From positions 1-16,469 of the forward strand of contig CAJOMY010000018.1 of assembly GCA_905235775.1 (NCBI GenBank): a DNA stretch of 16,469 nucleotides, in the 5' to 3' direction. Made by a program: the position numbers and the translations under genes. This DNA is from an uncultured Bacteroidales bacterium. Its GTDB lineage: Bacteria > Bacteroidota > Bacteroidia > Bacteroidales > UBA932. Positions within the stretch are counted from its first letter, which is position 1. Every line of letters starts with the position of its first letter. The notes under the pieces are model-generated. The model saw only the letters and a program-made list of their open reading frames with translations. It was not told the origin of the DNA and searched no databases. Shown here piece by piece: positions 14,279 to 16,469 of the stretch.

Positions 14279-14788
14279 ATGAACATCAATGTGAACAACA
14301 AGCCTGTCAGGATCCTGGAACAGAGTGTGAACGACGTCAACCGGATCTCCCAGGGTGCAACCATCAGGGGCGACATGGTGTCCTCCACAGACATCCGCGT
14401 GGATGGCCAGGTGGACGGTGTCCTCTTCTCCGAAGGCAAGGTGGTGGTGGGCGAGTCCGCCCGCCTCTCCGGCAAGCTCTTCGGCACGGTAGTCGATTTC
14501 TGGGGCAAGATGGACGGAGATATCTTCGTCAAGGATACGCTCTCGCTCAAGAGCTCGTCCGTGGTCAACGGCAACATCCATGTCCGCCGCATCCAGGTGG
14601 AGATGGGCGCCCAGATCAACGGCTCCTTCAAGATGATCTCCGAGAATGAGTACGATCAGCTCGTTGCCACGATGGTCAAGAAGGCGCCCAAGCCGGTCCC
14701 CGGTATGCCGGTGAATCCGAAGAAGCCCGCGGCCGCATCGTCATTCGCCGGCCCGACCGGCGAATCTCCCGCCCAGCCCGCTTCGTAG
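14279..14788 (+). CDS. Bactofilin (polymer-forming cytoskeletal protein)
   Basis: Bactofilins form nucleotide-free cytoskeletal filaments that position cell-wall or envelope machinery. The 169-residue protein has a short N-terminal tail and a right-handed beta-helix core (about residues 20-115) made of short repeats with a Gly and hydrophobic pattern: ISQGATIRGDMVSSTDIRVD, GQVDGVLFSEGKVVVGESA, RLSGKLFGTVVDFWGKMDGD, VVNGNIHVRRIQVEMGAQIN. The C-terminal tail is disordered, rich in Pro, Ala and Lys (KKAPKPVPGMPVNPKKPAAA). No signal peptide or membrane segment is seen, so it is cytosolic or peripheral. It lies 12 nt after secA with no promoter between, so it is probably co-transcribed with it. 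The common partner, an M23 peptidase gene, is not next to it here. Confidence 0.93.
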   Translation: MNINVNNKPVRILEQSVNDVNRISQGATIRGDMVSSTDIRVDGQVDGVLFSEGKVVVGESARLSGKLFGTVVDFWGKMDGDIFVKDTLSLKSSSVVNGNIHVRRIQVEMGAQINGSFKMISENEYDQLVATMVKKAPKPVPGMPVNPKKPAAASSFAGPTGESPAQPAS

Positions 14789-14804
14789 CCGGACCTCAGC
14801 CGGA

Positions 14805-16460
<1,656 letters not shown>

Positions 16461-16469
16461 ATAATTGCT

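Overview
This window looks like a chromosomal piece of a GC-rich (about 60% G+C) member of the Bacteroidales. The evidence is a SusC/SusD outer-membrane pair, a GH2 lipoprotein, a long SecA of the Bacteroidetes type, and promoters with the Bacteroidetes signature TTTG-N19/20-TAnnTTTG instead of -35/-10 boxes. An uncultured gut or rumen lineage near Rikenellaceae or Cryptobacteroides would fit, but that placement is inference from gene style and G+C only.

Layout: (1) 2-4725: the 3' part of a susC gene, a complete susD and a very strong terminator. (2) 4869-5945: an Rpn-family PD-(D/E)XK nuclease gene with an AT-rich promoter-like dip inside it, just ahead of an in-frame ATG that could give a 57-residue C-terminal product. 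A terminator follows, then a 3' scrap of a second Rpn-family gene. (3) 5967-7805: a textbook promoter drives a two-gene unit, a stand-alone LytTR DNA-binding protein followed 7 nt later by uronate isomerase (uxaC). (4) 7806-8354: a 549-bp convergent intergenic region. It holds a lower-GC unit ending in a strong terminator, a 227-bp element with perfect 23-bp terminal inverted repeats, and a probable terminator for the GH2 gene. (5) 8355-10865 (minus): a GH2 beta-galactosidase-like lipoprotein, divergent from secA across a short two-way promoter region. (6) 10991-14788: secA followed 12 nt later by a bactofilin gene. (7) 14805-16460 (minus): glnS, convergent with the bactofilin gene.

SusC/SusD import glycan fragments, the GH2 lipoprotein would trim oligosaccharides at the cell surface or in the periplasm, and UxaC feeds hexuronates into the cytosolic uronate pathway. 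The left two thirds is therefore a loose carbohydrate-use region interrupted by an Rpn locus and repeats, while secA, the bactofilin gene and glnS are housekeeping. The observations most worth a second look are the possible intragenic RpnS-type antitoxin, the adjacent Rpn remnant, the 227-bp inverted-repeat element, and the LytTR-uxaC unit with a LytTR-box match over its own promoter.
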